Assembly: GCA_029339195.1 (NCBI GenBank)
Contig: JAPTJF010000263.1
Coordinates: 17,446-81,445 of the forward strand
From: Micractinium sp. NFX-FRZ
Lineage: Eukaryota; Chlorophyta; Trebouxiophyceae; Chlorellales; Chlorellaceae
DNA: 64,000 bases
Direction: 5' to 3'
Part shown: in pieces, positions 9,998 to 22,800 of the stretch
Position numbering within the stretch: position 1 is the stretch's first letter
Layout: every line of letters starts with the position of its first letter
Translations under genes and position numbers: made by a program
The notes under the pieces: generated by a model
Databases searched by the model: none
The model's input: the letters and a program-made list of their open reading frames with translations, nothing else
Told to the model about the DNA's origin: nothing

Positions 9998-12900
9998 ATG
10001 GCCCGCAGCAACGGGCAGTGGTAAGTTGGCGTGCCTGCTCGTTTGCCGTTGCCGCTCCATCCCGCCGCCGCGGCAGGTTGCCCCCGCTTGCTTGCTTGTT
10101 TCCTGACTTGCCCTGCCCTGCTGCCCCCCGCAGGTCGCTGGCCGATTTTCAACTGACCAAGCAGCTGTACAAGGGCAAAGCCAGCACGCTGTACCAGGCA
10201 CTGGACCGCCCCTCGGGCACGGTGGTCGCCCTGAAGTCCTACTCCAAGCGCCGCCTCTCCCCGCTTAACTGGTACCAGGTGGAGCGGGAGGTGCGGCTGC
10301 ACGCGCAGCTGCGCCACCCAAACGTCCTCACGCTGCATGCCGCTTTTGAGGACGACAACTACGTCTTCCTGGTCTGCGAGTTTGCTGAGGGTGAGGCGGG
10401 TGCTGGCGGGTGCTGCGCCGCTGAGTGGGTGTTGGGTGCTGGGCGCCTTGCTGCAGGCCGGGGTGGGTGCTTAAGGGTGGGTGCTTAAGGGCATGTCGGG
10501 GGATTCGGCGCTTTATTTAGTTGCTAGCAGCAGAGCCTGCTGAGAAGGCCGGAATGCGGGTGGCGGCAGCGGCAGTGCTGGCCAACGCTGGCGAAAGCCT
10601 GCGCCTTTTGCTGCCACGCCCACCACCTCGACGCCCTGCATTGCTGTCGACTCTGATTGCCATCTCCAATACATTGTCTCTCTTCCCTGTCTGACATTGA
10701 CTTTCGCTTCTCAATGCTCTGCACTCACGCCTCCAGGAGGTGACCTGTACGAGGACCTGAAGCGGGCGGGGGGGCAGCTGAAGGAGCGGGTGGTGGCGGG
10801 CGAGGTGCTGCCCGCCTTCATGTCGGCGCTCACCTACATGCACGCCAACTCCATCATCCACCGAGACATCAAACCAGAAAACATCCTGCTGGCAGCTGAC
10901 AGGACCATCAAGGTGCGGCGGGGGGGCAGGTCGCACGCCGCGCAGGGAAGAACGGGGGTGGGTGCTGGCGGATGGCAGGAGCTGCACTGCATGCTGCGTT
11001 GCACGGCACTGCATGGAGCTGCACCGCGTCGTGCACCTGTCTCAGCATTAACATGTTTTCCTGTGATCTTGCTGCAGGTGGCCGACTTTGGGCTGAGCAT
11101 CAACTGGGGGGAGGAGCGGCCGGTGACGCGGGCGGGCACGCTGGACTACATGTCGCCAGAGGTGCTGCAGTGCCCGGAGAAGAGCAAGCCGGAGGAGAAC
11201 AAGGTGGGAGCGGTTGGGGGTGTGACTAGCTTAGGTAGGGCATAGCTGGGCAGTGCAGGTGTAATAGGAAGCAGAAGCTGCGGTTGCTCGGCCATCTGGT
11301 GACAAGCAGGCCGGTTGGGTGCTGTGCACTGCCAGATCCCAGCTCTGCCTGGCCACCCCTTCCCCTCCCTGCCAGGGACAGTATCCTGCCCCGTGCACCA
11401 CAATCTGAGTTGCCGACCCCGACTGCTTTGCCACCCAAGGGTTGCCCTGCCCCTGGCCCCTGCACCTGGCCCCCCTTTCAGGAGCGCATGGAGCTGGGGT
11501 ACACAGATGCGGTCGACGTGTGGGCTGTGGGCATCCTTGCCTACGAGCTGCTGGTGGGGCGGCCCCCCTTTGAGCGTGAGAGCCGCGAGGAGACGTACCA
11601 CTACATCCAGCGCAAGGACCCCGCCATCCCCAGCTGGATGACCGACCCCGCGCGCGATTTCATACTGGCGGCGCTGGCCAAGGTGGGTGCTGGGGGGCAG
11701 CGCTGAGTAGAGAGGGTGAGCGAGCGCAGCAGGTGGGCAGCCACAAGGAAGGAATCTTGAGTGTTGGGGGTAGCTGGCTGCAGGCAGAACACACCTGTTT
11801 GATGAGTGGGCAGGCTATGGACGCTGCCATGCATGCCACCTGCACCAGCGTGACTGACCGCCGCACTGCACCTGTACGACCCACCGCTTCGCCCCGCCCG
11901 TCCCGCCTGCCCCGCCCTGCAGACCGCGCGCAAGCGTCCGTCCATGGGCGAGCTGCTGCATCACCCCTGGATCCGCCTGCATGCGCGGCGCCCTTCCATC
12001 CCACCGCCCTCGTCCGCCGCCTCCGACCTGCACCTCCGCCTGAACGAGCTGAACCCGGGAGGGGGCCAGACCTTTGGGGAGCTGCACCGCCACTCGCTGC
12101 ACGGCGCCAAGAGCTGCCGCGACTTCAACGCCCTGCTGTCCGCACCCACCGCCGGCCCTGGGGCGCTGGCCAACCTGCTGCAGCCTGCGCTGAGCATGGC
12201 TGGGCCCTCGATGGCTGCAGCCGCCACTGCCGCACTGTCGGGGTCCTCTAGTGCAGGGGTCCGCCCCACCACCTCCAACAGCCGGCTCGGCCTGGGTGCA
12301 ACCGTACGGCCTGTCACCCCCGTGCTGCCTGGGCAGCCCCTGCCCACAGCGCTGCTGTCTGCCACCCTGCCAGACCCCGCCTTCCCAGCAGCAGCAGAGG
12401 AGGCAGGGAGCTCGGGAGGCAGCAGCAGCCAGCACAATGACTACACAGCCGACACATCTGCAGTGGTGGTGGCAGGGCACTCTCATGGTGGCATGCCAGG
12501 TGGCAGTGCAGAGCACAGCCACAGCAACAGCAACAGCCACGCACGAGGTGAGGTGGAGGCAGGGGCACACTGGTTCTGCAAGCAATGCAGCGTCAGCCAG
12601 AGGGCTCTTGAGGGATGCTACTGCTGCATGACGTCCTGCCTTGTGTGCCGTGCACCCTGCCAGCAGATCCGCCGCCTGGCAGCGTGCACCAGAGCCACTT
12701 CTCCGTCCAAAGCTCCGCCGCCAAGCTGCTCAGCCCATCGTTCAACGTGCACCAGGCAGCAGCGCCAGCGGCACCGACAGCGGTGGAGCCGCCCAGCGCC
12801 TTCCTGGTGAGTTCCTGCTTGAGGGATGGCGGGAGGCAAGCTGGCTGGGTGGGCCTCACAACATGGGCTGCCTCTTACAGTAGTGGCTACGTGGTGCTCT

Positions 12901-15387
12901 TGTGTGAAGGCTGGCACCAACTTGTTGCCCCAACCGACCATTCTCACTGTACTGTGTGCAGGAGCTGTACAAGAGCATGGCGCCTGCTCCGCCAGAGCGG
13001 CCAGGGACCGAGGCTCGCACCCCCCGCAGCGCGGCCTCCCGCAAGGGCAGCAACACCTCCATCCACAGGACCAACAGCGGCAGGAGCAGCAACCTCAGCA
13101 AGGGTGCAGAGGCAGCGCTGCCGCCTCTGCAGCAGCAGCAGCAGCAGCACGACGGGGCAGCAGCTGCGGCACCGCCCACGCACCCTGCACGGCTGCCGTC
13201 GCTTCGGAAAGCGCTGTCGGTGCCTGCCCTGCACGTGGAGGAGGCGCTGCAGTCAGCGCACGCTCTGGCTGCTCCAGGCACCTTGCCCGCGCCTGCCGCA
13301 GCGCAGGCAGCGCCAGAGGCCGCGGCGGCAGAGGCATGCTTGCTTGTGGGGCCAGGCACAGCGCCTGACACAGCCGCCGCTAGCAGGGAGGTGGAGCATG
13401 CCGCCCTGACGGTCATTCCTGAGCAGAGCAATGAGGCGGAACCTGCGACCCCAACTGCGGCAGCCAGCCAGCCTGATGACGGCCACCTGGTGCTGCCAGA
13501 AAGGCAGCAGAAGGAGGCGCATGGCCAGGAGGGGACGGCAGCTGCAGCGCGGGAGGACAGGATCCCAGCGTTGCATGGGCACCCACTGCTGCCGCAGCAG
13601 GACGCCGAGGGGGCAGGTGACAGCCTCAGCGATGTGGGCGGCTCACCGATGCTCTCGGCAGAGGCGCTGGCCCACAACCGCATGCGGGAGGCAGAGCAGC
13701 GGCACGTGGACAAGCTGCGTGCGCGTGCCGCCTCCGCCGCTGCGTCAGGCAGCAGCAGCGGCGTCATCAAGGAACAGCAGCCTCGCAAGCTGTCGGGTGT
13801 TGCACAACCCATCGCCCAGCCCGCCCAGCCCGCCCCAGGGTCCAGCCTTGCCAAGTCGGCTTCCACCCTGTTCAACAAGCTGCTGGGGCGCAAGCGTTCT
13901 GCTGGTGCCAGCACAGCCGCTGCTGCCGGTGCTGCTGCCACCATGCCGGCGGCAGTCTCGCCCAGCGGCGGCAGCGCCACACGCAATGCCTCTGTTGAGC
14001 GGCTGGCACGGTCTGCCAGCTCTGCTGCAGCACTGACTGGCGCAAAGGCGATACCGGCAGCTGGCACGCCCACCAAGCCCAGGACTTCTCTGCCCGCTCG
14101 TGCATCGCCGCTGCCCCTGAACCTTGCCGCTCGAGCAAACCCCTCCTCTGGCCAGCCCTCCAGCCCGCGCTCCCGCCCCTCCCAGCTGCACACCGGCACC
14201 GGCAGCCCGGCGCAGCGGCGCCCGTCAGCGGCAGCACACAAGGGTGCAGCTGCCGCAGGGCATGAGAGCCCTGCCTCAGGCACGCAGCGGAGCTTGGTGG
14301 CAGGCGCTTCCCGCCGGCCGGCATCCAGCAAGGTGGCCCCCGCTCCTGCTGAGGCCGCCACAGCGGAGCCTGCCGATGCCTCCGAGCCATCGACTCATCT
14401 GCCAACGGTGCTGGAGAGCAGCCAAAGCGGCAGCAAGAGCGAGGAGGCAGAGGTGGTGTCACGTGTCAACAGCATGAGCAAGTCTGTGCGGTTTGCCGCC
14501 GGCCTGGCTGCCAGCCTGGCGCCAGCAGGGCCCAGCAGCGACCTGCAGGTGGGCACTCTGCCCCGATGTGCGGCTGCATCTATAATTGCATGCTAGCAGA
14601 CGGGCAATCAGTGCCTGTGCACGTCCCAGCTGTGCTGTGCATGCACGGGAGGCACTGCCTCTTGCTCCTCCTGCCTACCTCCTGCCCTCCCACCTGCCCT
14701 CCACCCGCCTGCCTCTGCCCTCCCACCTGCCCCCTCCCTCCCTCCCTGCAGGACCTCATCCCCGCTGTGCACTACACCGAGTCGGCCAGCTTCACAACTG
14801 CCTTCAGCAGCCTGCCCGCCAGCAGCCTGCCCAGCCTGACCTCGGGCACCGCCAGCCCGCTGCGTGCCAGCCGCAAGGGCAGCATGAGCCCGCCGGTCAG
14901 CCGCAAGGTCAGCCACGTGATGCCCAGCTCCCCCTCTCGTGGCTCGCTGGCGCGTGCACCCGGCGGCAGCATGTCGTTGGGTGGGCCTGGCAGCGGCGGC
15001 AGCCCCGCCGGCTGCAACTTCCGGCTGCGGGCGCGCAGCGGCAAGATGGCTTCCATGCCTGGCGAGGCCAAGCCGGCTGCTGGGTCCAGTGCAGCACACG
15101 AGGAGCACGAGGAGCACAACATGGATCATGATGTGGTGCAGCGGTCTGCGGCCTCCTGGAGCCACCCCGCCTCACCTCCCAAGCCACGCAAGTCGTCTGC
15201 CGCCATGGCCCGCCTGTCCATGTACAGTGTCATGCTGGAGAAGGGGCGGCGGCCTGGCAGCGGCGCTGCCGGCGCGGGGCACTCCGGCGGGGGCAGTGCC
15301 CGGTCGAGCATGCTGCACAAGGCACCATCCGGTGTTCCTGAAGGAGCGGTGTCTCGGTCTGCTGGTTCGGACCACCACGTGTACTAA
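9998..15387 (+). CDS. Aurora-like serine/threonine protein kinase with long disordered C-terminal tail
   Basis: Nine exons read in phase: 9998-10020, 10134-10390, 10737-10912, 11078-11203, 11482-11682, 11923-12547, 12667-12806, 12962-14548 and 14752-15387, giving 1,256 residues. The kinase domain spans about residues 12-275. It has a degenerate Gly loop (LYKGKASTLY), catalytic Lys in VVALKSY (K42), HRDIKPEN (D137), DFG (D155), the activation segment RPVTRAGTLDYMSPE, and a terminal HPWI. The GTLDY motif and overall layout resemble Aurora and the algal/plant Aurora-like kinases; a substrate cannot be read from sequence. The remaining ~980 residues are Ala/Ser/Pro-rich with Gln runs and no recognised domain, and may be a phosphorylation-rich docking region (inference). 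Start is the ATG just before the first donor (GTAAGT); an upstream in-frame ATG is possible. Unlike its neighbours, this gene shows no clear exon echoes. Confidence 0.87.
10462..10489. repeat. 14-bp direct repeat in kinase intron 2
   Basis: GGTGGGTGCTTAAG occurs twice head to tail at 10462-10475 and 10476-10489. It is intronic and does not resemble adjacent exon ends. Confidence 0.9.
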
Positions 15388-16006
15388 ATAGTTTTGTTGC
15401 TTGTCTCTGGTTTTGTGAATACATTGCTCCTTTTGCTACTCTTTTGCTGTCCAGGACACTGATAATCGTATGGCTTTTCATCTCCCCTGCCCGTTCCGTC
15501 TTCCGATGCTATGGTGCTTATCCCTGCCCTATCCTTTTCTGCTTTATTTGTTACCCAAGATGTTTTCGCTACGTCGATGATGTGAGCGGTTGAAAGCAGG
15601 GTCAGAACAGATTGGGCTGGTGCAAGAATACATGGAAGAGGCAAACGTGGAGTGAAGCAGCGCAGCAGGGTCTTGCGTGTCAAAAGCAAACACGGACATG
15701 GGAGAGCAGAAGGAAACATAAAGGTCACATAAGAATGGGGTGTGCTGAGGGGTCCTGCTGCATCGGTTGGTAAGGTGGGGCGGTTGTGGCTTGTTGGTCG
15801 AGGAACTAAGAAAAGCAAGCAACCGCCTGCCGCACGAGTGGCGCTGTTGATTGCCAGCTGCCCCGGCGCCCAGCAGCAGCGCATGGCCCCCCGACCGGTT
15901 GCTGCTGCATGCGCACGGCGGCAGCCAGCTCGCCAGCAGCCTGTGGCAAGCGAAATGAAGACAAACACGAGGAGGAAAAGGCGCCTGCAGACGGGCAGCG
16001 AACCGC
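15388..16006. other. Convergent 3' intergenic region (kinase / VPS13)
   Basis: No supported coding segment. The first ~170 bases after the kinase stop are distinctly T-rich compared with the rest of the window, as expected for a 3' UTR. No TGTAA was found on either strand, so both transcript ends are undefined. Confidence 0.5.
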
Positions 16007-16860
16007 TCATGGCGGGGTGCTCTTGGTGGTTCCAAGTGCTGCCGGCGCCGACGGCGCGGGCGGCAGCAGCAGCGGCGTGCCGCCTGCTCCGCCGCCGCCC
16101 TGCGCCTGCTGCGTGCCGCCCGCCGCTGCGCTCGCGGGCGGCGGCGGCGGCAGGTACGGCTGGCTAAGTATGGTGAGGTCGGTGAGGGTTGCGCCCGCAA
16201 AGCGGCGCAGGCGCGGGTCCATGCCAGCCTCCGCCCCCATCCCCTCGCCCCGCCCCTTTTGCAGGAGGCGTGAGAGCTTGATGACCAAGCGCTCGTAGAT
16301 GGCTCTGGAGCTGCAGCGCAGGCCCTTTTTCTTCTGGACGGGCCACACCCCCATGACCCAGAGGTCGTAGCGGTGCACGTGGGTGAGCCAGATCTTGAGG
16401 GTCTCGCTGTCGCCTGCAGGTGGAGGACACGGGGTCGGGCAGGGGTGGAAGAAGCGGGGGTGAGAGGGGTGAGTAGGTCAGTGGGGGTGAGGGTGTACGT
16501 GGGAGGGCAAGACCTTGAGGGTCCTGCTGTCGCACGCAGCCTGGCGCTGCACACCCCCAACGCCTCTGCCGCCACACGAATTGGCAGCTCGCCCGCCGGT
16601 GGTAAATAGACACAATCGGTCTCCACGCTTCCCTGATGCTGACCTTGACATGTCTGGCGCCTCACCTGAGAGGTTTTGTATTTCTGAGATGGGCACCATC
16701 CACTTGGCCTTGTAGATGGACTGGTGGGGCTCGTGGCGGGCGCGCAGGTAGGCGATGTGGCGGTCGGTGACCAGCACCACGCGGGTGGACCGCACGTTGA
16801 TGACGTCTGCAGGGAGGCGGGAGGTGGGCAGCAGATATGGGCAGGTGGTCAGAAACGAGG
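16007..16860 (-). other. VPS13 C-terminal PH-like domain
   Basis: Two exons give RSTRVVLVTDRHIAYLRA, KWMVPISEIQNLSGE, then (from 16413) DSETLKIWLTHVHRYDLWVM and a basic helix (ERLVIKLSRLLQKG), matching the PH-like fold that ends VPS13 proteins. The last ~75 residues are a Pro/Ala/Gly-rich tail ending in TGA at 16009-16007. Confidence 0.75.
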
Positions 16861-19800
16861 GTAGGGTGAGGAGGAGGAGCTGGGTGGTGAGAGGGAGGCA
16901 GGGGAGGGCAGCCATCGGCCTGTGCAGCTGCACATGCAAACACACACAACATCCCCCCGCCCCAGCCGCCATCCCTCACCCTCCCATCACGTTGGTCCCC
17001 ATATCGGCAAGGACGCCTCGCTGCCGGCACCCTATCTCACAGCCGACCTTCCTCCTAACCGAAACCCCCGCCCACACTACCCCAGCAGCCTGTCCATTGA
17101 TCCACCACCATCCCCTCAAGTGCACACACCGCCAGCACACCGCCAGCTCACCCTCCACCGCGTCGTCTCCCATCTGAGGGAAGATGTCGGGCAGGACGCG
17201 CTGCCATGCGGCCATCAGCTGCCGCATCGCCGCCTCCGCCTCCCGACGAGGCTCCTCCTCCGCCGCCTCCGCCCCCACCTCGGCAAACGCGCCCGGCGCC
17301 TTCACGCGCCGCTGCATCTTGCCCAGGATGCCCTCCCGCCCCAGCGTGGCCAGCGCCAGGGAGTGCAGCCCCTTGGAGGAGGCTTCCAGCACGCCCACCA
17401 TGGGGCGGGTCATGAGCCCCACCAGCCCCTTGACCACGCCCACCGTCAGCCCCGCCGTGCGCGCGTCCTGCCAGCCCTGCAGGGCGGCAAGGGGAAGCAA
17501 GGGGGGCGAGGCGGGCCGGGGAAGGATGGGTCAAAGCCACCCCAAGCTCCCACCCAGCCACCAACCAGGTGATGCCACGGCACCAGCCCTCCCCGCCCTC
17601 CAGCCCTCCCCGCCCTCCTCCTCTTCTCACTTCCACCCCACCTTTCCTCACTCACCGCAATGGGGTCCATCAAGAGCCCAATCCCCGCAGAGGTGAAGCC
17701 ATACACGAGCTCCATGGGTGCCCTGCCAGCCGCCTCCAGCGCAGAGTTGGGGCGCTTGATGAGGCGCTGCACCGTGGCCTCGTCGCCGTTGACGCGGTAG
17801 GGAGGGATGGCGGCCATGGAGGCGGAGAGCATGCGGGAGAAGCCGGAGACGAGCTGCGGGGTGGGGGTGGGAGGAGGGCAAAGGGGCAGGTTTCAAGTCA
17901 CAACGGGATGGTTTTGAGCAGGCAACGTCCTGCAGTAGTAGAGCAGTAGTAGAGCAGTAGTACAGCAGACAAGGCGCTCAATTAAGAGCGGCGGGGCATG
18001 GCGAGCGGCAGGGGCAGTGTGCCGTGCGTGAGGTGCTCCCTGCAGGTTTGGCCCGACAGCACCACACCACCACAGCAGCCCGGACACCATGGCACAAGTG
18101 ACCCACCATGCTCATTGTCATGAGGGGCACGTAGAAGAGCTGCTGCAGTGCCACCACGGGGCCGGTGTTGCCCTGGGTGATGCTGCAAGGCGAGGGCAAG
18201 AGGGGGCAGAGGGGGGCGCGTGGGGGGCAAGGAGGGTTGCGCTGCCAAGGTGCCAGCAGCCCGAACACATTTCACTGCACTGCCCGCCCAGCCCAGCCTG
18301 GTGTGAACGGGCCCTAGTCCTGCCCCTGCCACAGCCCTCTGCTCCCCTCCCCTGCCTCCATGCCTCCCTCCCTGCCTCCCCTCCCCACCCACCTCTTGAG
18401 CAGGTGGTAGGCGGAGCCGCCCGCCCACAGCACGGTGAGCGGCACCGACGCCACCGCGGGCCCCGCCCCTCCCAGCACTTTGTGCGCCTCCTTCAGCCCC
18501 TGGTGCGTGTAGTGGCGGATGAGGTTGTTGATGAGCGCCTTCTGGGAGAGGAAGCCGTTGGACACCAGGCTGCGGCTGCCGGCGGCGGCGCTGCACGGGG
18601 GGACGGGGAGGGGTGGGGGAAGACAAGGTGGGTGGGCGGTCGGTGAGGGCCTTCTGGCAGAGGCAGCTGCTAGAGGACCAGGCTGCGGCTGCCAGAGCAG
18701 CGCAGGGTGGACAGAGGTGAGAGGAGACTCATGCTAACGAGGGTGAAGCAGCTGGCAGTGCCGCATGGGCACTGCTCAATTCCCGCTCCCCTCACCCCGC
18801 CTCCCTTCCTTCCCAACCTGGCTGAAAGGAAACAAAAAACCGGCCTCCCCCCTCACCTGCCGTTGCTGGCGGCCGGGTCATTGCCCACCACCCACTTGCC
18901 CAGCTGGATGGGCACGTTGGCCACGTTGACCAGCGCAAAGCCACTGGCGCCCAGGGCACGATTGAACCGGCCCGTGGCGCCATCCTGCGGGGTTGAAAGG
19001 CGGGTGGGCAGGCAGGGGTGCGGGTAGGAGGGGGTTAATGGAGCAGGGCAGGGTTGTGCGGACAGGGTGGGAAGCGATGCCCTGATTGGCAGGCTTGGAG
19101 CGGAGAGGGGAGAGGGGGCAGGTTCAGCCTGCGATGGCTGCACAATTCGACGGCCACTCTGGCCATGTGCGCGGCTCCCACCTTGGTCTGCGTGGGGCTG
19201 CGCCCCGCCGACGAGAGCAGGCGCGACGAGAGGGAGACGGTGACGTTGATGGCCAGGTCGCCAATCTCCGCATTCTCGATAAAGTACCTGCAGAAACGAG
19301 ATCAGTTGGTTGGGGGGACGAACAGTGTAGAGAGGTCCTCAACAGGAAGGAGACGGTGACACCGACGGCTCAGTGGCCTATCAACTACACTCCTGCCGCC
19401 CTTGCACGGCCAGCTCAGCGTGCCAGCTCAGCGTGCCAGCTCAGCAGGGCAGGGCAGCGGGCCCACCATGAGGAGAGGTCCGACTGGCCGTGCAGCACCT
19501 CCAGGCTGCGGAACTCCTTCTCAACCACCCAGTCCAGGGGGCCTGCAGTCAGCGTGGAGTTGCCAAGGGGGGTTGAGACGGTGGGGGAGGTAGTGGGGGA
19601 GTGCGCATGGGCTGCGGCATTTTGGGGTCCAGGAAGCCCAGCAGGCACTCCAGGGGGCCATACATACAGTAAGACTCCTTCCTGCCTTTCCTTCACACCC
19701 CCCACCGCCCCCGCGCCCCCACTGCACTCCTGTGCACCCACCTTCGCCCTCCACCTCCTCCCCGGGCGCCGGCACGATGGCGTTGACCGCCAGGCTCTCC

Positions 19801-22800
19801 ACCTCGCGCGGCCCAAACTGGGCGGCCAGCAGGCGGCGCTGCTGCTGGCGCCAGGGGCGGTCCTGGGCGACGTCCGAGTGGGGTATGGATGTCATGAAGG
19901 AGAGGAGGGCCTCCAGGAAGGCCTCGTCCGTCTGCAGGTCCATGGCGCCTGCAAGAGGGGGGGAGGAAGCAAGGCGGGTGTTGGCGGATGGGACTTTGGT
20001 GTTAATAGGGGAGAAAAAGGATGACAACAAACAGCAAGGCGAAGCAGAGGGCCCTCGTGGTGTAGGCACAACGGAAGGCACAGGCAACACACTTTCCTCT
20101 ATCGCAGTACTTGCTCATCCAGCGGACCCACCCACCCACCACCCCACCCTCTTCCCTAAGCCAAATGAGCTCGTTTTTCTTTGTTGGCTAAACCTTTTCT
20201 CTCAACCGGTAACAAACAGGCATCCTGCCCACCCTTACACCCCTCACCTATGTCCAGGCGAATGTCCTTGAACGACTTGATGCTCTGCTTGTCCCCCTCG
20301 CCACCCGCGGCAGCAGAGCCGTCCGCCTCGCTGGGTGTGCCGCCCTGGCTAGCCACGTCGCCGCCGCCGCCATCCTTCTCGCCGCTGCCGGCAAAGCTGC
20401 AAGGCAGGCAGGCAGGCAGGCAGGCGTGGGTTGTCAGCCCTCAGCTCAGTCCCTCCATGCAACAGCATTCCCTGCTTGCCGCTGCGGGCACATCCCAGCT
20501 GTGCCACGCCCCTCTACCCTGCGGCGCGGCCCGCAGCCCGCGCCCTCTGCCTCTGTCTACATACAGCAGCACTCCCGCCCTGGCGCCTACCCCACCTGCG
20601 GGTGAAGCTGAAGGACACCAGGGGCGGCTCCTTGGCGGAGGAGGCCACCGCCCCGCTGGGCCGGTACTCCACCGCCGGCGCCAGCACCACAGGGGCCACA
20701 GCATCCAGCATCTGGTTGTCCAGCTGAACCTTCTGCACGCTGCCCGCCACCTGCGGGACATGGCACAGCACAGCGCACACAGCAGCAGGGATGGGGTGGG
20801 ACAGGAGATGCTTGAGGTTTGGGTGCCAGCTGCGCCTTTTGCCCGCTGCGTTGGCCAGTACAAGAGCTGCCCCACACACAGCACACGTCTCCCCACGCAC
20901 CCCGCTATGCGGTTACCCTGCCTGCCCGCCTGCCTGCCTGCCGCCCTGCCCACCGCACCTTGACCTCCAGCCGCGTGCTGATTGCGGTGGTCTTGATTTC
21001 GTCGGTGGTCAGGTTGAACAGCTCGTCCTGCGGTGGTGGAGGCGCAAGGGGTGGGGCCAGGTGGGAAGAGGTGGGCACAAGGTAGGGGCAGGGGGTGGGC
21101 ACAGGCAACGGGGCGAGAAAGGGGCAGACAAAGCGGGGGCAGTGATTGAAGCAAACGCAGGCAGAGGGTTATTGACCTTCTAGCCAGGCAGCGCCACTGC
21201 ACCCAGCCCGCAAGCTTCCTCTTCATCTGCAGCCCCCCTGGGCAGGCTCGGGCCCAGCTACGGTCGACACCTTGCACTCAACCGTACATAAACACGCTTG
21301 GATGATCCAGCCCAGACGCGGGCCTCCCATGACCACAGCACGCACAGCACACACAGGCGCACCTGCAGTCCTCCCATGACCACCAGGCTGAGCCCCGCCA
21401 TGTCCACCTCCAGCTTGGTGCTCTGCCCGCGCACCGACTCCGTCTGCCACTGCAGCCGCAGGTGCACCTGCAGGGCGCAAAGTGGCGGGCCACGAGGCGG
21501 TGACGAGGCCGGCCTCCCATATGCTGCGTTGCTGTCACTTCTGAGCTCTGTGCATTCAGGACCGCCCACTTCTATCACAAGAGCCGCACACAGTGGCAGT
21601 GCGGCCAGACGACTAGCCATGCCCGGTCGGTTCTGTACAGCTGGCTGATCACCTCCCCCTAAAAGAGCATGCCCGCCCACGCACCTGCACGTCGGTGAGC
21701 TCATCCTCTGACGCCGCCGACCCCTTCTCCCGCCCCCGCTTGGGCTTGTAGAGGGGTACCCACACGTAGGTGGGGTTCTCGCCCTGCGGTGTGGTACGGG
21801 AGAGGCATGATGGGGGGCGAGGTGTGACGGCATGGGAGATGGGAGACAGTGTCAGGCCATAAAGGCACACCCCGGACCTAGCCTGCCGTGCGGCATGGCG
21901 GTGCCTGTGCCTGCTGCCGTGCAGCACGCAGCCGCTTGCACCGCACGCCTACCTTGACGTGTGAGCAGTGTATGGTGGCCTGCCCCAGCAGGCGTGGCTC
22001 CTGGTGGAAGCCGCTGCGCGCGTCGTGCAGCAGCACGGAGAGGGCCGACTCGGATGGGTCCACGCGGGTGAACACGTGGCGCTCGCTGGCGTCCCACCTG
22101 GCCGGATGGAGGAGCAGCGAGAATAGGGCATATAGTTGGTTAGCGTTGGGTAAGTAAAAAGCGTTCAGTCTATGCGGGAAAACTCGGGGCACGCCACTGG
22201 TGCAAGGTGGTGAGGGGGGAGGGCAGCAGGTGGGGGCGCCGGGAGGGCCGGATTTGAGTGCGGCACCCGCATGGTGGGTGATGCGGCAGAGCAGGCACAC
22301 TTCAACGAGGCGCCCAGCACAGTGTGCCCCCTGCCTCACCTGGGCTGCAGGGTGTGCTTGATGACGGGCGTGGTGTACTTGGGGTAGCGGGGGAGCTCAA
22401 GGGACACCACCGGGCTGGGCAGCTCGTTGGCGCTGCAGGGCAGGGGGAGGCCGGGTGGCAGGGTTGATGCAAAGCGGCGGGGAAGGCTGCTGAACTATAC
22501 ATCTCAACGCATACAGTGCTTCATGCAGCCAGCCACCGTCCCTGCCGCCCTCACTCCCTGCCCACCATCCCCCTCCTCATCGACGTGGTTGCCGCCCATT
22601 CACCTGAGCGCCACCACCACGCCGCGCCGCGGGGTGAGCCCCCGCGCCTGCAGCACCGTCACCGCCAGGTGGCGCCGGTTGTGGTCGTGGGCGTGGCGGG
22701 CCAGCACCTCGGTGGCGACTTTGGAGGGCTTGATGGCCCAGCCGGCGCCTGCAGGAGGGGGAGACAGTGGGGGAAAGAATGCGGTACGTTGGTGGCTGGA

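Larger units (their letters stand above)
17160..21060 (-). other. VPS13 C-terminal groove and DH-like amphipathic region
   Basis: Readable blocks include DELFNLTTDEIKTTAIST, VQKVQLDNQMLDAVAPVVL (the VPS13 VDNQ box), SFKDIRLDIG, DEAFLEALLSFMTSIP, DWVVEKEFRSLEVL, YFIENAEIGDLAINVTVSL, ALINNLIRHYTHQGLKEAHKVLGG, QQLFYVPLMTM, MELVYGFTSAGIGLLMDPI and GLTVGVVKGLVGLMTRPMVGV. The last four match the amphipathic lipid-droplet/ER-binding helices seen at VPS13 and ATG2 C-termini. Confidence 0.8.

Noticed and set aside
9362..10020. Kinase start extended 212 codons upstream
   Set aside because: The frame is open, but the extra sequence has no domain, overlaps the MetRS first exon on the other strand and fills the promoter interval. 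The short start at 9998 was preferred, though an ATG near 9888 remains possible.
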